From Tetragenococcus halophilus subsp. flandriensis (lineage in GTDB: Bacteria; Bacillota; Bacilli; Lactobacillales; Enterococcaceae), in contig NZ_BSUG01000004.1 of NCBI RefSeq assembly GCF_030161475.1, forward strand, positions 62,001 through 126,000: a stretch of DNA of 64,000 nucleotides, written 5' to 3'. This document shows, piece after piece, positions 17,360-28,084 of the stretch (position 1 is the first letter of the stretch; each line of letters opens with the position of its first letter). A program made the position numbers and the translations under genes. The notes beneath the pieces were generated by a model. It worked only from the letters and a program-made list of their open reading frames with translations, did no database searches and was not told the DNA's origin.

Positions 17360-18315
17360 AGAAAGTTTTATTAGATGTAAAAAATTTAAAACAATACTTT
17401 AATAAAGGCAGTAAAAATGAAGTTAGAGCAGTCGATGACATTACTTTCCATATCTATGAAGGCGAGACATTTGGTTTAGTGGGAGAATCTGGTAGTGGTA
17501 AATCCACTACTGGTCGTACGATTATTCGTTTGAACCAAGCAACTGGGGGCACTGTTGAATTTGATGGTAAAGATGTAATGAAATTACATGGAAAAAAAGA
17601 AATGAACACTTTTCGTCGTGATGTACAAATGATTTTCCAAGACCCTTATGCATCTTTGAACGGAAGAATGAAAGTTCAAGACATTATTGCTGAAGGTATT
17701 GATATTAACGGCTTGGCAAAATCAGAAAAAGAACGCAACGAACGAGTAGACGAGCTATTGAGAACTGTGGGGTTAAACCCGAACCATGCAACACGCTATC
17801 CGCACGAATTTTCTGGCGGACAACGTCAAAGAATCGGTGTTGCGCGTGCTTTAGCAGTAGATCCTAGATTTATTATTTGTGATGAGCCTATTTCGGCACT
17901 GGATGTATCTATCCAAGCTCAAGTAGTTAACTTGTTACAAGACTTGCAAAAAGAACATAATTTGACTTATTTGTTTATTGCCCATGATTTGTCTATGGTT
18001 AAGCATATCAGCGATCGAATCGGTGTGATGCATGACGGTAAGCTGCTAGAAGTGGGAACAAGTGATGATATTTATTATTATGGCGTCCATCCTTATACTG
18101 AAAGTCTACTTTCAGCTATTCCTATGCCCGATCCAGAGTATGAACAAACAAGAACACGTATTAAATATAAGGGAGAGCAAGATAATCCTGATACAGCACG
18201 TGAAATGGTAGAAATTGAGTCAGGGCATTATGTTTACGCTACTGAAGAAGAAAAAACACAATACCAAGAAAAACTTGCAAATAAAAAAGCTGCAAAGAAA
18301 AAACAAGCTGTCTAA
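17356..18315 (+). CDS. oppF: Oligopeptide ABC transporter ATP-binding protein OppF
   Basis: A 319-residue ATPase that pairs with OppD. Walker A GESGSGKSTTGRT, signature FSGGQRQRIGVARA, Walker B FIICDEPISALDVSIQAQ, switch IAHDLSMV. The C-terminal oligopeptide domain contains GVHPYTESLLSAIP, followed by a charged Lys/Glu tail. It overlaps oppD by four bases. About 60 bases downstream, with no strong terminator between, lies the TnpB-like gene; a GGCC-stem hairpin without a T-run fills the gap. Confidence 0.95.
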   Translation: MKKVLLDVKNLKQYFNKGSKNEVRAVDDITFHIYEGETFGLVGESGSGKSTTGRTIIRLNQATGGTVEFDGKDVMKLHGKKEMNTFRRDVQMIFQDPYASLNGRMKVQDIIAEGIDINGLAKSEKERNERVDELLRTVGLNPNHATRYPHEFSGGQRQRIGVARALAVDPRFIICDEPISALDVSIQAQVVNLLQDLQKEHNLTYLFIAHDLSMVKHISDRIGVMHDGKLLEVGTSDDIYYYGVHPYTESLLSAIPMPDPEYEQTRTRIKYKGEQDNPDTAREMVEIESGHYVYATEEEKTQYQEKLANKKAAKKKQAV

Positions 18316-18375
18316 GTTTATTTATACTCCAGATAGGAAGGCCGTTTTATTTTAAGGCCTTATAAGGAGGGTCTA

Positions 18376-19374
18376 GTGAAAGTATTAAAAGCCTATAAAT
18401 TTCGTATTTACCCAAATGAAGAACAAATACAATATTTTATACAGACTTTCGGATGCGTACGCTTTACCTATAATCAGTTACTGTATACTCGAAAAAAAGC
18501 CTTGCAAGAAGGAGACTACGAGACTCGGTTGACACCTGCTCAGTTAAAAAAAGATTATCCGTTTTTAAAACAAACGGATAGCCTGGCTTTGGCTAATGCA
18601 CAGCGTAATTTAGATCGAGCGTTTAAAAATTACTTCAGTAAAAGAGCAGGTTACCCTAAATGGAAATCGAAAAAAAGTAGTTGGCAATCTTATACCACTA
18701 ATAACCAAAAACATACGATTTATTTTATTGGAGAAGAGCTAAAATTACCTAAACTTAAGTCTTTAATAAAAGTAAACTTGCACAGAGAAATTTTAGGAGA
18801 AATAAAGTCAGCGACGATTTCGGCTAAAAATAATCAGTTGTTTTTTGTTTCAATTCTGTGTTTAGAAAATGTAGTGTCTTTACCGAAAACGGGTAAGTCT
18901 ATAGGAATTGCTTATTGTCCTGAAAACTTAGTTCAAATGTCATCTACTAATGTTTTTTTAAATCGTAAAAGTAATTCTTATTATCAGCTGAAAACAGCTA
19001 AGAAAAAATTGGAACTTCGGGCAAGGTTAGCTAAAAAGAGAAAAGTGTTGTTGAGTCAGGCAAAAAATTATCAAAAACAAAAAAGAAAAGTCCAGAAATT
19101 GTATATGAAAATAGATAATCAAAAAAACGATTATATTAACCAATTAACTTATTATTTGGTTAAAAACTATGATCATATTTATTTGGAAAAATATCCGAAA
19201 TTCAGTGAAAATGTACAATTTTCGGAAACTGATTGGCAGCATTTTTTAAGGAAAATACAGTATAAAGTAAGTTGGTATAATAAGCAGCTGGTATTTATAG
19301 CTCCTAATACAAAAGAAATTGAAGAAAAATGCTTTGCTATTGAGCAGTTGGGCAGACAGCTAACCACTAGCTAA
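18376..19374 (+). CDS. Nuclease-dead TnpB homologue, TldR-like RNA-guided repressor candidate
   Basis: A 332-residue protein with a clear TnpB N-terminus (KAYKFRIYPNEEQ...TFGCVRFTYNQLL). The RuvC-I motif, normally GIDLG, reads GIAYC at residues 177-181, so the catalytic Asp is Ala179. The RuvC-II Glu seems kept (YLEK, Glu271). The zinc-finger Cys pairs and the RuvC-III DRDxNAA block are gone, and the protein ends at 332 instead of about 380-400. It cannot be a working nuclease. TnpB-like nuclease-dead repressors linked to oppF have been described in enterococci and use a guide RNA to silence promoters. GTG start with GGAGGG upstream. There is no tnpA or transposon end. Confidence 0.85.
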   Translation: MKVLKAYKFRIYPNEEQIQYFIQTFGCVRFTYNQLLYTRKKALQEGDYETRLTPAQLKKDYPFLKQTDSLALANAQRNLDRAFKNYFSKRAGYPKWKSKKSSWQSYTTNNQKHTIYFIGEELKLPKLKSLIKVNLHREILGEIKSATISAKNNQLFFVSILCLENVVSLPKTGKSIGIAYCPENLVQMSSTNVFLNRKSNSYYQLKTAKKKLELRARLAKKRKVLLSQAKNYQKQKRKVQKLYMKIDNQKNDYINQLTYYLVKNYDHIYLEKYPKFSENVQFSETDWQHFLRKIQYKVSWYNKQLVFIAPNTKEIEEKCFAIEQLGRQLTTS

Positions 19375-19480
19375 AATTGTTAGGAACTGGAAGGAATGCC
19401 AGGGATCGCCTAGGTTATAGAAAAAATCTTTATGATTTTTGTTTCTAGGAATATTGTTCACTAATTATAAAAAACCAAAA
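19340..19480 (+). ncRNA. Putative TldR guide RNA (scaffold and guide)
   Basis: In TnpB-family loci the guide RNA overlaps the 3' end of the gene and ends in the guide. Here the region after the stop holds GGAACTGG...CCAGGGATCGCC and a hairpin AAAAATC-TTTAT-GATTTTT, then TTGTTCAC, which resembles an IS605-type right end. The bases after it, TAATTATAAAAAACC (19462-19476), are the candidate guide, directly before a terminator. The boundaries are inferred from this layout only. Confidence 0.55.
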
Positions 19481-19516
19481 AAGACTGTCTCATCAGGATA
19501 ATGAGATGGTCTTTTT
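19478..19516 (+). terminator. Terminator after tldR and guide RNA
   Basis: AAAAAGAC and GTCTTTTT, plus TCTCAT/ATGAGA inside, form a long hairpin with a short loop and a terminal T-run. Confidence 0.85.
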
Positions 19517-19622
19517 GCTTAGAATGGGGTTATAATCATAGAAAAATAGAAATATAAGATTACTATTGGTTGAAACTTTATATGGCTGATATATTATCTG
19601 AAAAACAAAGTGCTTCAAATCG

Positions 19623-19651
19623 TTGACATTAATGCAAATAAAGGTTATATT
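19623..19651 (+). promoter_or_regulatory. Promoter of the mgtE leader
   Basis: TTGACA, 17-base spacer, TATATT, just ahead of the M-box. Confidence 0.8.
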
Positions 19652-19659
19652 GGAGCCGG

Positions 19660-19890
19660 TAAAATAGAATTAGCCTGTTAGGTGAGGTTACTATACAGAG
19701 GAATGCTACTGCCCGGAAATATCGAAAGATGCCAACGTGGTTAACAAAAATGTCCGACCTAAGGAGTTTTTAACGTAGCTGGGTTAAATCCCTAGGCTGT
19801 ATTGAGCCAAAACTCAACGAAGAGGTGTGCTTTGCAAATATATACAATTATCGTAAGGTAAACACGCTCTTAGTAGCGTGTTTTTTATTA
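19660..19890 (+). ncRNA. M-box (ykoK) magnesium riboswitch
   Basis: The conserved M-box blocks are present in order: GTTAGGTGAGG (19677-19687), GCTACTGCCCGGAAAT, CGAAAGATGCCAAC and CCGACCTAAGGAG. They are followed by a terminator ACACGCT/AGCGTGT plus T6 at 19861-19887. High magnesium should stabilise the aptamer and end transcription before mgtE. Between the terminator and mgtE lie about 110 bases with a good ribosome site and no other feature. Confidence 0.95.
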
Positions 19891-20001
19891 TGTGACATAG
19901 AAAAGGAGGTAAATACTTTTGTAGAATGCATAGCATAATATTGAGTTTTTAGCTGATAGTCAAGCACTGTAACTTCTCCTTAGCTTAGAGGAGGAATAGA
20001 A

Positions 20002-21363
20002 ATGGAAAAACTTAAGTTAAATAAAAACCAATACTATGACGCAATTTATCGCGCTGCAAAGAAAAATGATCGTAAATCATTTCGTAAGTTATTTTTACGC
20101 TTACATGATCGAGATCAACATGAGGTATTTCATCTATTATATCCTGAGAAGAAACAAAAGATCGCTAATTTTTTGAGTCCGGAAGAATTTTCCGACCTTT
20201 TTGAATGGATGACGATTGAAGACCAAGAATATGTGGTTAACTATTTTCCAAAGTCATTTTTAGCAAAATTATTTAACACCATGCCTACAGATGATGTGGT
20301 GAAGTTTTTAAAACAGTCTTCCAATATCGATCAAAGCTATCCATTGGGTTTGATGAATGAAAACAAGCGCTCGAGAGTAGAAGAGTTGTTGTCCTATCAG
20401 TTTGAAACTGCTGGATCGATAATGACGAAAGAATTCGTTTCAGTTAATCAAAATCAAAAAGCAAGTGAAGTGATTACTTTTCTTCGACAAATAGGGAATA
20501 AAGCAGAAACAATCTACTATATTTATGTACTGGACAATCAAGCTGATTTAGTGGGTGTTTTGTCTTTACGTGATTTGATTTTGTCACCGGAAAATGAAAT
20601 CATGCAAAATGTTATGTCTAGGCAAGTGGTTTCTGTTCCAGTCGATATGGACCAAGAAGAGGTTGCACGAGTGATCCAAGATTACGATTTATTAGCAGCA
20701 CCTGTGGTTGAAGATAATGATACTATGATAGGGATTGTTACCGTGGATGATGTTATGGATATACTCGAAAACGAGGTTACAGAAGACTTTAGAGATATTG
20801 CGGCAATTCGTCGTAGTGAAAAACCTAAGGAAGAAAGCGCGCTACAAACGGCTAAAGAGCGTGCGCCTTGGATTGTTATTTTGATTTTTTTAGGTATGCT
20901 TAATGGCGGATTGATTAGTTCTTTTGAAGAAACATTAGAATCGGTGGTGTTGCTTGCTGCATTTATCCCCGTGATGATGGATACAGCAGGAAATGTGGGT
21001 ACACAGTCATTAGCTGTTTCTGTGCGTAACTTAAATGTTGAAAAAGACGAAAAACAAAGCCTTTGGAAGACGATCAGAAAAGAATTTGGGGCAGGAATAT
21101 TAATAGGAATTGTCGCCGCAGTTGTTATTTTTCTAGTCATAGCAATTTTTTATCAAAACGTAACTTTAGCATTTATTGTTGGCACTTCTTTATGGTTTAC
21201 TATATCTTTTTCTACTGTAGTAGGTGCTGTTATTCCTGCGATTGCGGATAAGCTACATGTAGATCCTGCGGTAGCTAGTGGTCCTTTTATTACCACGATA
21301 AATGACGCTTTAGGATTAATGCTTTATTTCAGTATCGCGACTAGTTTAATACATGTTCTTTAA
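20002..21363 (+). CDS. mgtE: Magnesium transporter MgtE
   Basis: A 453-residue Mg2+ channel. The N-terminal superhelical domain (about residues 1-130) is followed by two CBS domains (about 135-255, with GSIMTKEFVSV and MSRQVVSVPV). The membrane domain has five segments (about 285-453), including PVMMDTAGNVGTQS, the pore signature. The cytoplasmic domains sense Mg2+ and close the pore, so uptake is controlled both by the M-box and by the protein. GAGGAGG precedes the ATG. Confidence 0.97.
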   Translation: MEKLKLNKNQYYDAIYRAAKKNDRKSFRKLFLRLHDRDQHEVFHLLYPEKKQKIANFLSPEEFSDLFEWMTIEDQEYVVNYFPKSFLAKLFNTMPTDDVVKFLKQSSNIDQSYPLGLMNENKRSRVEELLSYQFETAGSIMTKEFVSVNQNQKASEVITFLRQIGNKAETIYYIYVLDNQADLVGVLSLRDLILSPENEIMQNVMSRQVVSVPVDMDQEEVARVIQDYDLLAAPVVEDNDTMIGIVTVDDVMDILENEVTEDFRDIAAIRRSEKPKEESALQTAKERAPWIVILIFLGMLNGGLISSFEETLESVVLLAAFIPVMMDTAGNVGTQSLAVSVRNLNVEKDEKQSLWKTIRKEFGAGILIGIVAAVVIFLVIAIFYQNVTLAFIVGTSLWFTISFSTVVGAVIPAIADKLHVDPAVASGPFITTINDALGLMLYFSIATSLIHVL

Positions 21364-21400
21364 TTTAGTTTATTCTGTAATATCTTAAATAAATCTGTAA

Positions 21401-21452
21401 AAATGTGCTATCCATTATTTTAACTCACAAAGTAATGGATAGCGCATTTTTA
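21401..21452. terminator. Bidirectional terminator between mgtE and the Nudix gene
   Basis: A 17-base stem pairs AAATGTGCTATCCATTA with TAATGGATAGCGCATTT, with one mismatch and T-runs on both sides. Confidence 0.85.
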
Positions 21453-22271
21453 TCTTTCATGAAAATTTTCTTTTAACTGATAAAGCTTTGATGGGCGCCC
21501 GATGCTGGCTGGTCGCTCGCCTACTTCGTCTAAAAATCCGATCAAACTTTTTTTGAAATTTGAATGATCAATAGCATGATAGTCTACCCCTAGAAATTTA
21601 GCGAAAACCTTACGTGCTTCTGTGATTGTGAAGGTATTGCCCAAAACTTGCAGAACTTGTGGTTCATGATCCATTTTATTTACAATGCGGTTAAAAGCTT
21701 TGATGATAATTTGGCTATGGTCAAACGCCAATGTGTCTTTGCCTAAAGAGGCTTGAGTTTTTAGATCAAGAATAATTTCTGTATCACCGCTTGTAAGGTA
21801 GAGACAATTATTTTTTCGTTCTAAAGAAAACCAACGTGCTTGACTTGCATTATCGCCAGCTGAAAGTATCGCTTCTCCGATAAAGGCCAGGTAGCTGACG
21901 GTGATTACCCAACCCCGTGGGTCACGATCCGGTGTACTGAAAGTATGTAGTTGTTCGATGTTTTTTTCCGAAATAGTTACGCCGGTTTCTTCTTTTGTTT
22001 CCCGAATGACGCTATCATCTGTTGATTCATTTGGTGTCATAAATCCGCCTGGTAAAGCCCAAGAATTACGATAGGGATTTTTGCGCCGCTGGATTAATAA
22101 CACTTTGATCTGATCGGTATCTTTGTTATAACAGAGTAAAACCATATCGACAGTAACAGAAGGTTTTTGATACATTGGATGGTCTTGGTTTTTATGCCAT
22201 GCTAAAAACTCTTGTTCACTTGCGATATGCTGGTAATAATGTTTTTCTTCTTGTTTAGAAGAGAATTCCAT
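21450..22271 (-). CDS. Nudix hydrolase with C-terminal winged helix (NrtR-like)
   Basis: A 273-residue two-domain protein. The Nudix domain carries GGFMTPNESTDDSVIRETKE followed by ETGV, which fits the G-x5-E-x7-REUxEE catalytic box. The C-terminal part (about residues 195-270) has TITEARKVFAKFLG and ends in GRPSKLYQL, as in NrtR-type winged helix regulators of NAD metabolism. It may hydrolyse ADP-ribose or only sense it. No NAD biosynthesis gene is adjacent, so the target is unknown. Confidence 0.8.
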   Translation of the reverse strand: MEFSSKQEEKHYYQHIASEQEFLAWHKNQDHPMYQKPSVTVDMVLLCYNKDTDQIKVLLIQRRKNPYRNSWALPGGFMTPNESTDDSVIRETKEETGVTISEKNIEQLHTFSTPDRDPRGWVITVSYLAFIGEAILSAGDNASQARWFSLERKNNCLYLTSGDTEIILDLKTQASLGKDTLAFDHSQIIIKAFNRIVNKMDHEPQVLQVLGNTFTITEARKVFAKFLGVDYHAIDHSNFKKSLIGFLDEVGERPASIGRPSKLYQLKENFHER

Positions 22272-22353
22272 AGCTTTCCCTCACTTTAGCAAATACACAG
22301 CTATAATGTTTTGCGTTAATTTCGTTAGTATTGTAGCATATAAAAAAGTAACT

Positions 22354-22626
22354 TTAATAAAAAATAAAAGACATGACTAAGTTAAAGAAAAATAAGAGTA
22401 TATAGAACAAAGCGATCTTTTTATTTTTTTGTATTGAGCGCAAACCTAGCCAAAATAAAGCAATCAATAGTAACAATCGTAAAATGAGTGTAAGGGCTAT
22501 AAATAGTGAAAGCCAATTTTGTACATTCATGAAAGCATAGATTTGCGTGTAAAAGTTACAAAATACAGTATGCAAGATAGTAAGTATAAAACTGATAATA
22601 ACAGATTTTTTTTGTTTTGTGGTCAT
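22354..22626 (-). CDS. Small membrane protein of unknown function
   Basis: A 90-residue hydrophobic protein with three probable membrane segments (about residues 8-25, 38-60 and 70-88) and a short basic N-terminus (TTKQKK). AAGGAGA lies upstream of the ATG on the minus strand, which supports it being real. I do not recognise a family. It sits upstream of the Nudix gene in the same direction, separated by about 80 bases, and divergent from metG. Confidence 0.6.
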   Translation of the reverse strand: MTTKQKKSVIISFILTILHTVFCNFYTQIYAFMNVQNWLSLFIALTLILRLLLLIALFWLGLRSIQKNKKIALFYILLFFFNLVMSFIFY

Positions 22627-22751
22627 AAGATCTCCTTAAAAATTAGGCTAGATACATTATAGCAAAAGTTGTTTTTAACTCAAAAAATATTTTTAATCAT
22701 AAGAAAATAGGAAATCAGCATAGAAAAAATAAAACAAGGCAAGTAAAATTA

Positions 22752-22760
22752 TGTTATACT
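22752..22760 (+). promoter_or_regulatory. Extended -10 promoter of metG
   Basis: TGTTATACT is an extended -10 element about 44 bases before the ATG. No clear -35 is seen. Confidence 0.6.
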
Positions 22761-22773
22761 ATCAAAAGTATGA

Positions 22774-24816
<2,043 letters not shown>

Positions 24817-24821
24817 ATTTT

Positions 24822-24880
24822 GATACTAAAAGAGCTTGTGAAATGAGAGTAAATTCATTTCACAAGCTCTTTTTTAGTAT
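24822..24880 (+). terminator. Terminator after metG
   Basis: A very long perfect hairpin pairs AAAGAGCTTGTGAAATGA with TCATTTCACAAGCTCTTT, followed by T-rich sequence. Confidence 0.92.
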
Positions 24881-24946
24881 CATAAAAAGTTAGAAAGTTA
24901 GTAAAGATGAATCCAAGCTGAGCAATGGGAAGAAGACAGATAGCAT

Positions 24947-24987
24947 AAAAAAGCTCCCAATAAAAGCTTTTAGCAATTTATTGGGAG
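24947..24987 (-). terminator. Terminator after the Mn-type P-ATPase
   Basis: On the minus strand CTCCCAATAAA and TTTATTGGGAG pair and are followed by T6. Confidence 0.88.
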
Positions 24988-25007
24988 TTATAATCTAACA
25001 AAACTGT

Positions 25008-27653
25008 TTATTTTACGATAAACTTACGATAAATTGTTTTGACAATTTCCATCAGGAGAATAGCTGCTACTGCAAGCCCTGCTGCTATCGCCCACAATGC
25101 TATTCCAAATTCATTTGGAATAGAAAAGATTGTTCGCAGACCTGGTAAAATGGTTATAGAGTAAAGAACTAAACAGAAAGCAACAGCTGCCAGTACGTAT
25201 TTATTTGTAGTAAAACCGACGCCAAAAATGGTCTGCTGATTTGAACGTGCTGCAAAAGTTTGTAAAGTCCTAGATAATATTAGCGTTGTAAATGCCATGG
25301 CGACCCCAGTTTCAACGTTATACTGTAATCCGACTTGGTGGGATACAATAACAGCAAGTCCAATAATGGTACCACGCATAATTACGGAACGTAACGTTTC
25401 ACCAGCAAAAATACCTTCGTCAATGGAGCGCGGTTTTCTGTCCATAATCCCTGGCTCAGCTTTTTCCATGCCAAGAGCAATAGCAGGTAGCGAATCATTC
25501 ACTAAATTAATGAAAAGTAACTGTAAAGCAGTAAATGGATTCGGCAGACCTAATATTACAGCGAATAAAATTCCAATAATTGCTCCCAAATTTCCGCTAA
25601 ACAAGTAAGCAATTGCCTTTTTTATATTGTCAAAAACAGTTCGACCAACTTCTACCGCTTTTATAATTGAAACAAAATTATCATCTGTTAAAATCATCGC
25701 AGCAGCATCTTTACTGACATCTGTTCCGCTCCCCATTGCAATTCCAATATCCGCCTGTTTAAGAGCAGGTGCATCATTTACCCCATCACCAGTCATCGCT
25801 GAAATCTGATCTTTGGCTTGCCATGCTTTTACAATACGAATTTTATTTTCAGGGGAAACACGAGCATAAACAGAAATATGTTCAAGATTATTATTAAGCT
25901 CTTGTTCACTCATTTCATCAAGTTCTTGCCCTGTAACAGCAAAGTCGCTTTCTTCCATTAAGCCAATGTTACGTCCAATCGCTTCAGCAGTTGTTTTATG
26001 GTCACCGGTAATCATGATTGTTTTCATCCCAGCTGCCTTGGTTTCTTCAACAGCACTATAAACAGCTTCACGAGGAGGATCAATCATTGCAATTAATCCA
26101 GCTAAAACAAGGTCATCTTCGTCTTCAAAACTTATCGTTTCTTTTGAAGAACCTATTTTTTTATAAGCAAATGCAAGTACGCGTAATGCTTGGTTTGAAA
26201 AATTTTCATTTTGCTTTACCAGTTGGTCATACCAACTTTGGTCTAATGGAAGTTCTTCTCCATTGACTAAAATATATTTAGCACGTTTAAACAGGACATC
26301 TGGGCCACCTTTAGTCAACATGAATCGTTCGCCATCAAGCTCGTTTAACGTTGACATTAATTTACGGTCAGAATCAAAGGGTAATTCATTCAACCGTGGA
26401 TGGGTTTTACGTATTTCCTGACTTTCTTTACCTTGTTTATTCGAAAAATTAACTAGAGCAACCTCGGTAGGATCACCGACTTCACTTCCATCTGTACTTA
26501 TATAACTGTCGTTACACAAAACTGAAATATCCATTAGGCGTTTTTTTGAAAATGACCATTCGGCTGTCATATCGTCATTATTTTGTTCTTTTTGACCAGG
26601 AACAAAGTAATCAACGACAGTCATTTTATTTTGAGTTAATGTTCCTGTTTTATCCGTACAGATGATACTTGCTGATCCTAATGTTTCTACAGCTGGCAGT
26701 TTTCGAATGATGGCGTTTTGTTTAGCCATTTTATTTGTTCCAACAGAAAGAACGATAGTAACAATTGACTGTAGTGCTTCTGGAACAGCAGCAACAGCGA
26801 CAGCAACAGCAAACACTAAGGCTTCTAATAATTCTTCTGTTAGATCAGCTGGCTGACCGCCAAACCAAATGCGCGCAGCCTGCACAATAAAAATCCCGAT
26901 GGATAATAATATAATCCCAATACCCAGCTTTTTACTAAAGGCGTCAAGTTTACGTTGCAGTGGCGTCTGTTTCTGTTCAGCTGTATTAAGCATATTAGCA
27001 ATTTTACCAATTTCTGTGTCTTTACCAGTTTTTGTTACAACAAAAGTTGCGCGACCATTTGTGACCAATGAACTGCTAAAAACAAGGTTTATTCGATCGC
27101 CAAGAGAAACTTCCTGTTCAATTACAGCATCTGTTTTATCTACAACTTGTGATTCACCGGTTAACATCCCTTCGTTTACTTGCAGAGAACCACTTTCTAG
27201 AATCCGTCCATCAGCTGGGATATAATCGCCAGCTTCAAGGAAAACAATGTCACCAGGAACCAGTTCACGTGCGGGGATCGACTGTTTTTTATCCTCGCGA
27301 ATGACTTTTGCAACAGGTGCTGACATTTGTCTTAATGCCTCTAGTGAACTTTCAGCTTTTTTCGTTTGTACGACACTTATGACTGCATTCATCACTAAGA
27401 CAATCATGATTACGATCGTTTCAATATAATCACCTAACAAAATTTGAACCATTGCAGCGATTAAAAGAACAACAACCATCGCATCTTTAAAAGAATCGAA
27501 AAATAACGCTACTACTGAACGCTTCTTTTCTTTTTCAATCTCGTTAAAGCCATCTGTTTCTTGACGACTTTGTGCTTCTTGTGTTGATAAACCATTTTGA
27601 TCAGCCTTTAATTGCTCCAAAACAGTTTCTTTTTCCTGTTGATAGTAGTTCAT
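25008..27653 (-). CDS. P-type cation ATPase, probable Mn2+ exporter (YoaB/MgtA-like)
   Basis: An 881-residue P2-type ATPase, often labelled calcium-transporting. Order: cation ATPase N-terminal domain, actuator loop with LTGES, membrane helix 4 with AAVPEAL, phosphorylation site CTDKTGTLTQNK (Asp about residue 331), hinge TGDGVNDAPALKQADIG, then six C-terminal helices. Membrane helix 4 reads PEAL instead of PEGL of classical calcium pumps. A yybP-ykoY manganese riboswitch lies in its leader. Related riboswitch-controlled pumps in Lactococcus (YoaB) and Streptococcus export Mn2+, so manganese efflux is the best reading. Ca2+ remains possible. Confidence 0.9.
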   Translation of the reverse strand: MNYYQQEKETVLEQLKADQNGLSTQEAQSRQETDGFNEIEKEKKRSVVALFFDSFKDAMVVVLLIAAMVQILLGDYIETIVIMIVLVMNAVISVVQTKKAESSLEALRQMSAPVAKVIREDKKQSIPARELVPGDIVFLEAGDYIPADGRILESGSLQVNEGMLTGESQVVDKTDAVIEQEVSLGDRINLVFSSSLVTNGRATFVVTKTGKDTEIGKIANMLNTAEQKQTPLQRKLDAFSKKLGIGIILLSIGIFIVQAARIWFGGQPADLTEELLEALVFAVAVAVAAVPEALQSIVTIVLSVGTNKMAKQNAIIRKLPAVETLGSASIICTDKTGTLTQNKMTVVDYFVPGQKEQNNDDMTAEWSFSKKRLMDISVLCNDSYISTDGSEVGDPTEVALVNFSNKQGKESQEIRKTHPRLNELPFDSDRKLMSTLNELDGERFMLTKGGPDVLFKRAKYILVNGEELPLDQSWYDQLVKQNENFSNQALRVLAFAYKKIGSSKETISFEDEDDLVLAGLIAMIDPPREAVYSAVEETKAAGMKTIMITGDHKTTAEAIGRNIGLMEESDFAVTGQELDEMSEQELNNNLEHISVYARVSPENKIRIVKAWQAKDQISAMTGDGVNDAPALKQADIGIAMGSGTDVSKDAAAMILTDDNFVSIIKAVEVGRTVFDNIKKAIAYLFSGNLGAIIGILFAVILGLPNPFTALQLLFINLVNDSLPAIALGMEKAEPGIMDRKPRSIDEGIFAGETLRSVIMRGTIIGLAVIVSHQVGLQYNVETGVAMAFTTLILSRTLQTFAARSNQQTIFGVGFTTNKYVLAAVAFCLVLYSITILPGLRTIFSIPNEFGIALWAIAAGLAVAAILLMEIVKTIYRKFIVK

Positions 27654-27730
27654 TTGCTACCTCTCCTAATCATACTTTTCTTTTTAAGCTTCTAAGGAAG
27701 TTTGCTCTACTGACTTGTCTAAGTGCATAG

Positions 27731-27880
27731 AAAAGACCCTTACCTAATATTTTCTGAAATTTTGTGTTCAGAAACTATTAGGTAAAGGTCTTGCTAACAA
27801 CGACAATTCACATTGCCAATAATGCCGGAGATATTGTTCTCGTAATGACGACATTATTGCCAGAGCTACTCCCCTTATGT
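27731..27880 (-). ncRNA. yybP-ykoY manganese riboswitch with terminator platform
   Basis: Read on the minus strand, the leader starts with AAGGGGAGTAGC, continues with GTCGTCATTACG and CTCCGGC, and closes with TAGCAAGACCTTTACC, the conserved yybP-ykoY blocks. Right after it, ACCTTTACCTAATA pairs with TATTAGGTAAGGGT to make a terminator ending in TCTTTT (27731-27790). Its 5' arm overlaps the aptamer closing stem, so Mn2+ binding should prevent termination and turn the pump on. Confidence 0.93.
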
Positions 27881-27885
27881 ACTTT

Positions 27886-27914
27886 AGTTTATGTTCCATT
27901 GGGAAAAAAGTCAA
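27886..27914 (-). promoter_or_regulatory. Promoter of the Mn riboswitch transcript
   Basis: On the minus strand TTGACT, 17-base spacer, TAAACT, placing the start a few bases before the aptamer. Confidence 0.75.
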
Positions 27915-28084
27915 TTAAAATTTTTTAAGTTAACAATTTTATAGACATTATTGTAAAAAGAAAGATTCAGATAATGCCATAGCACAGAGGCAGGCTAAGT
28001 AAATGAAGGTAATTTTCTCTTTTCTAACAAGGAAAAACAAGGTAAAATAAAGATATTGAATAATAAAGAAAGAAGGACAGACTT

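Noticed and set aside
18376-19374. Complete IS200/IS605 or IS607 insertion sequence around the TnpB-like gene.
   Set aside because: No tnpA, no left end and no flanking repeats were seen; only a right-end-like stretch remains, which fits a guide RNA.
20682-21140. Long open frame antisense to mgtE, and similar antisense frames in ftsK, pnp, gntP and the Mn-ATPase.
   Set aside because: They are Ser/Thr/Ile-rich shadows of strongly conserved genes without ribosome sites.
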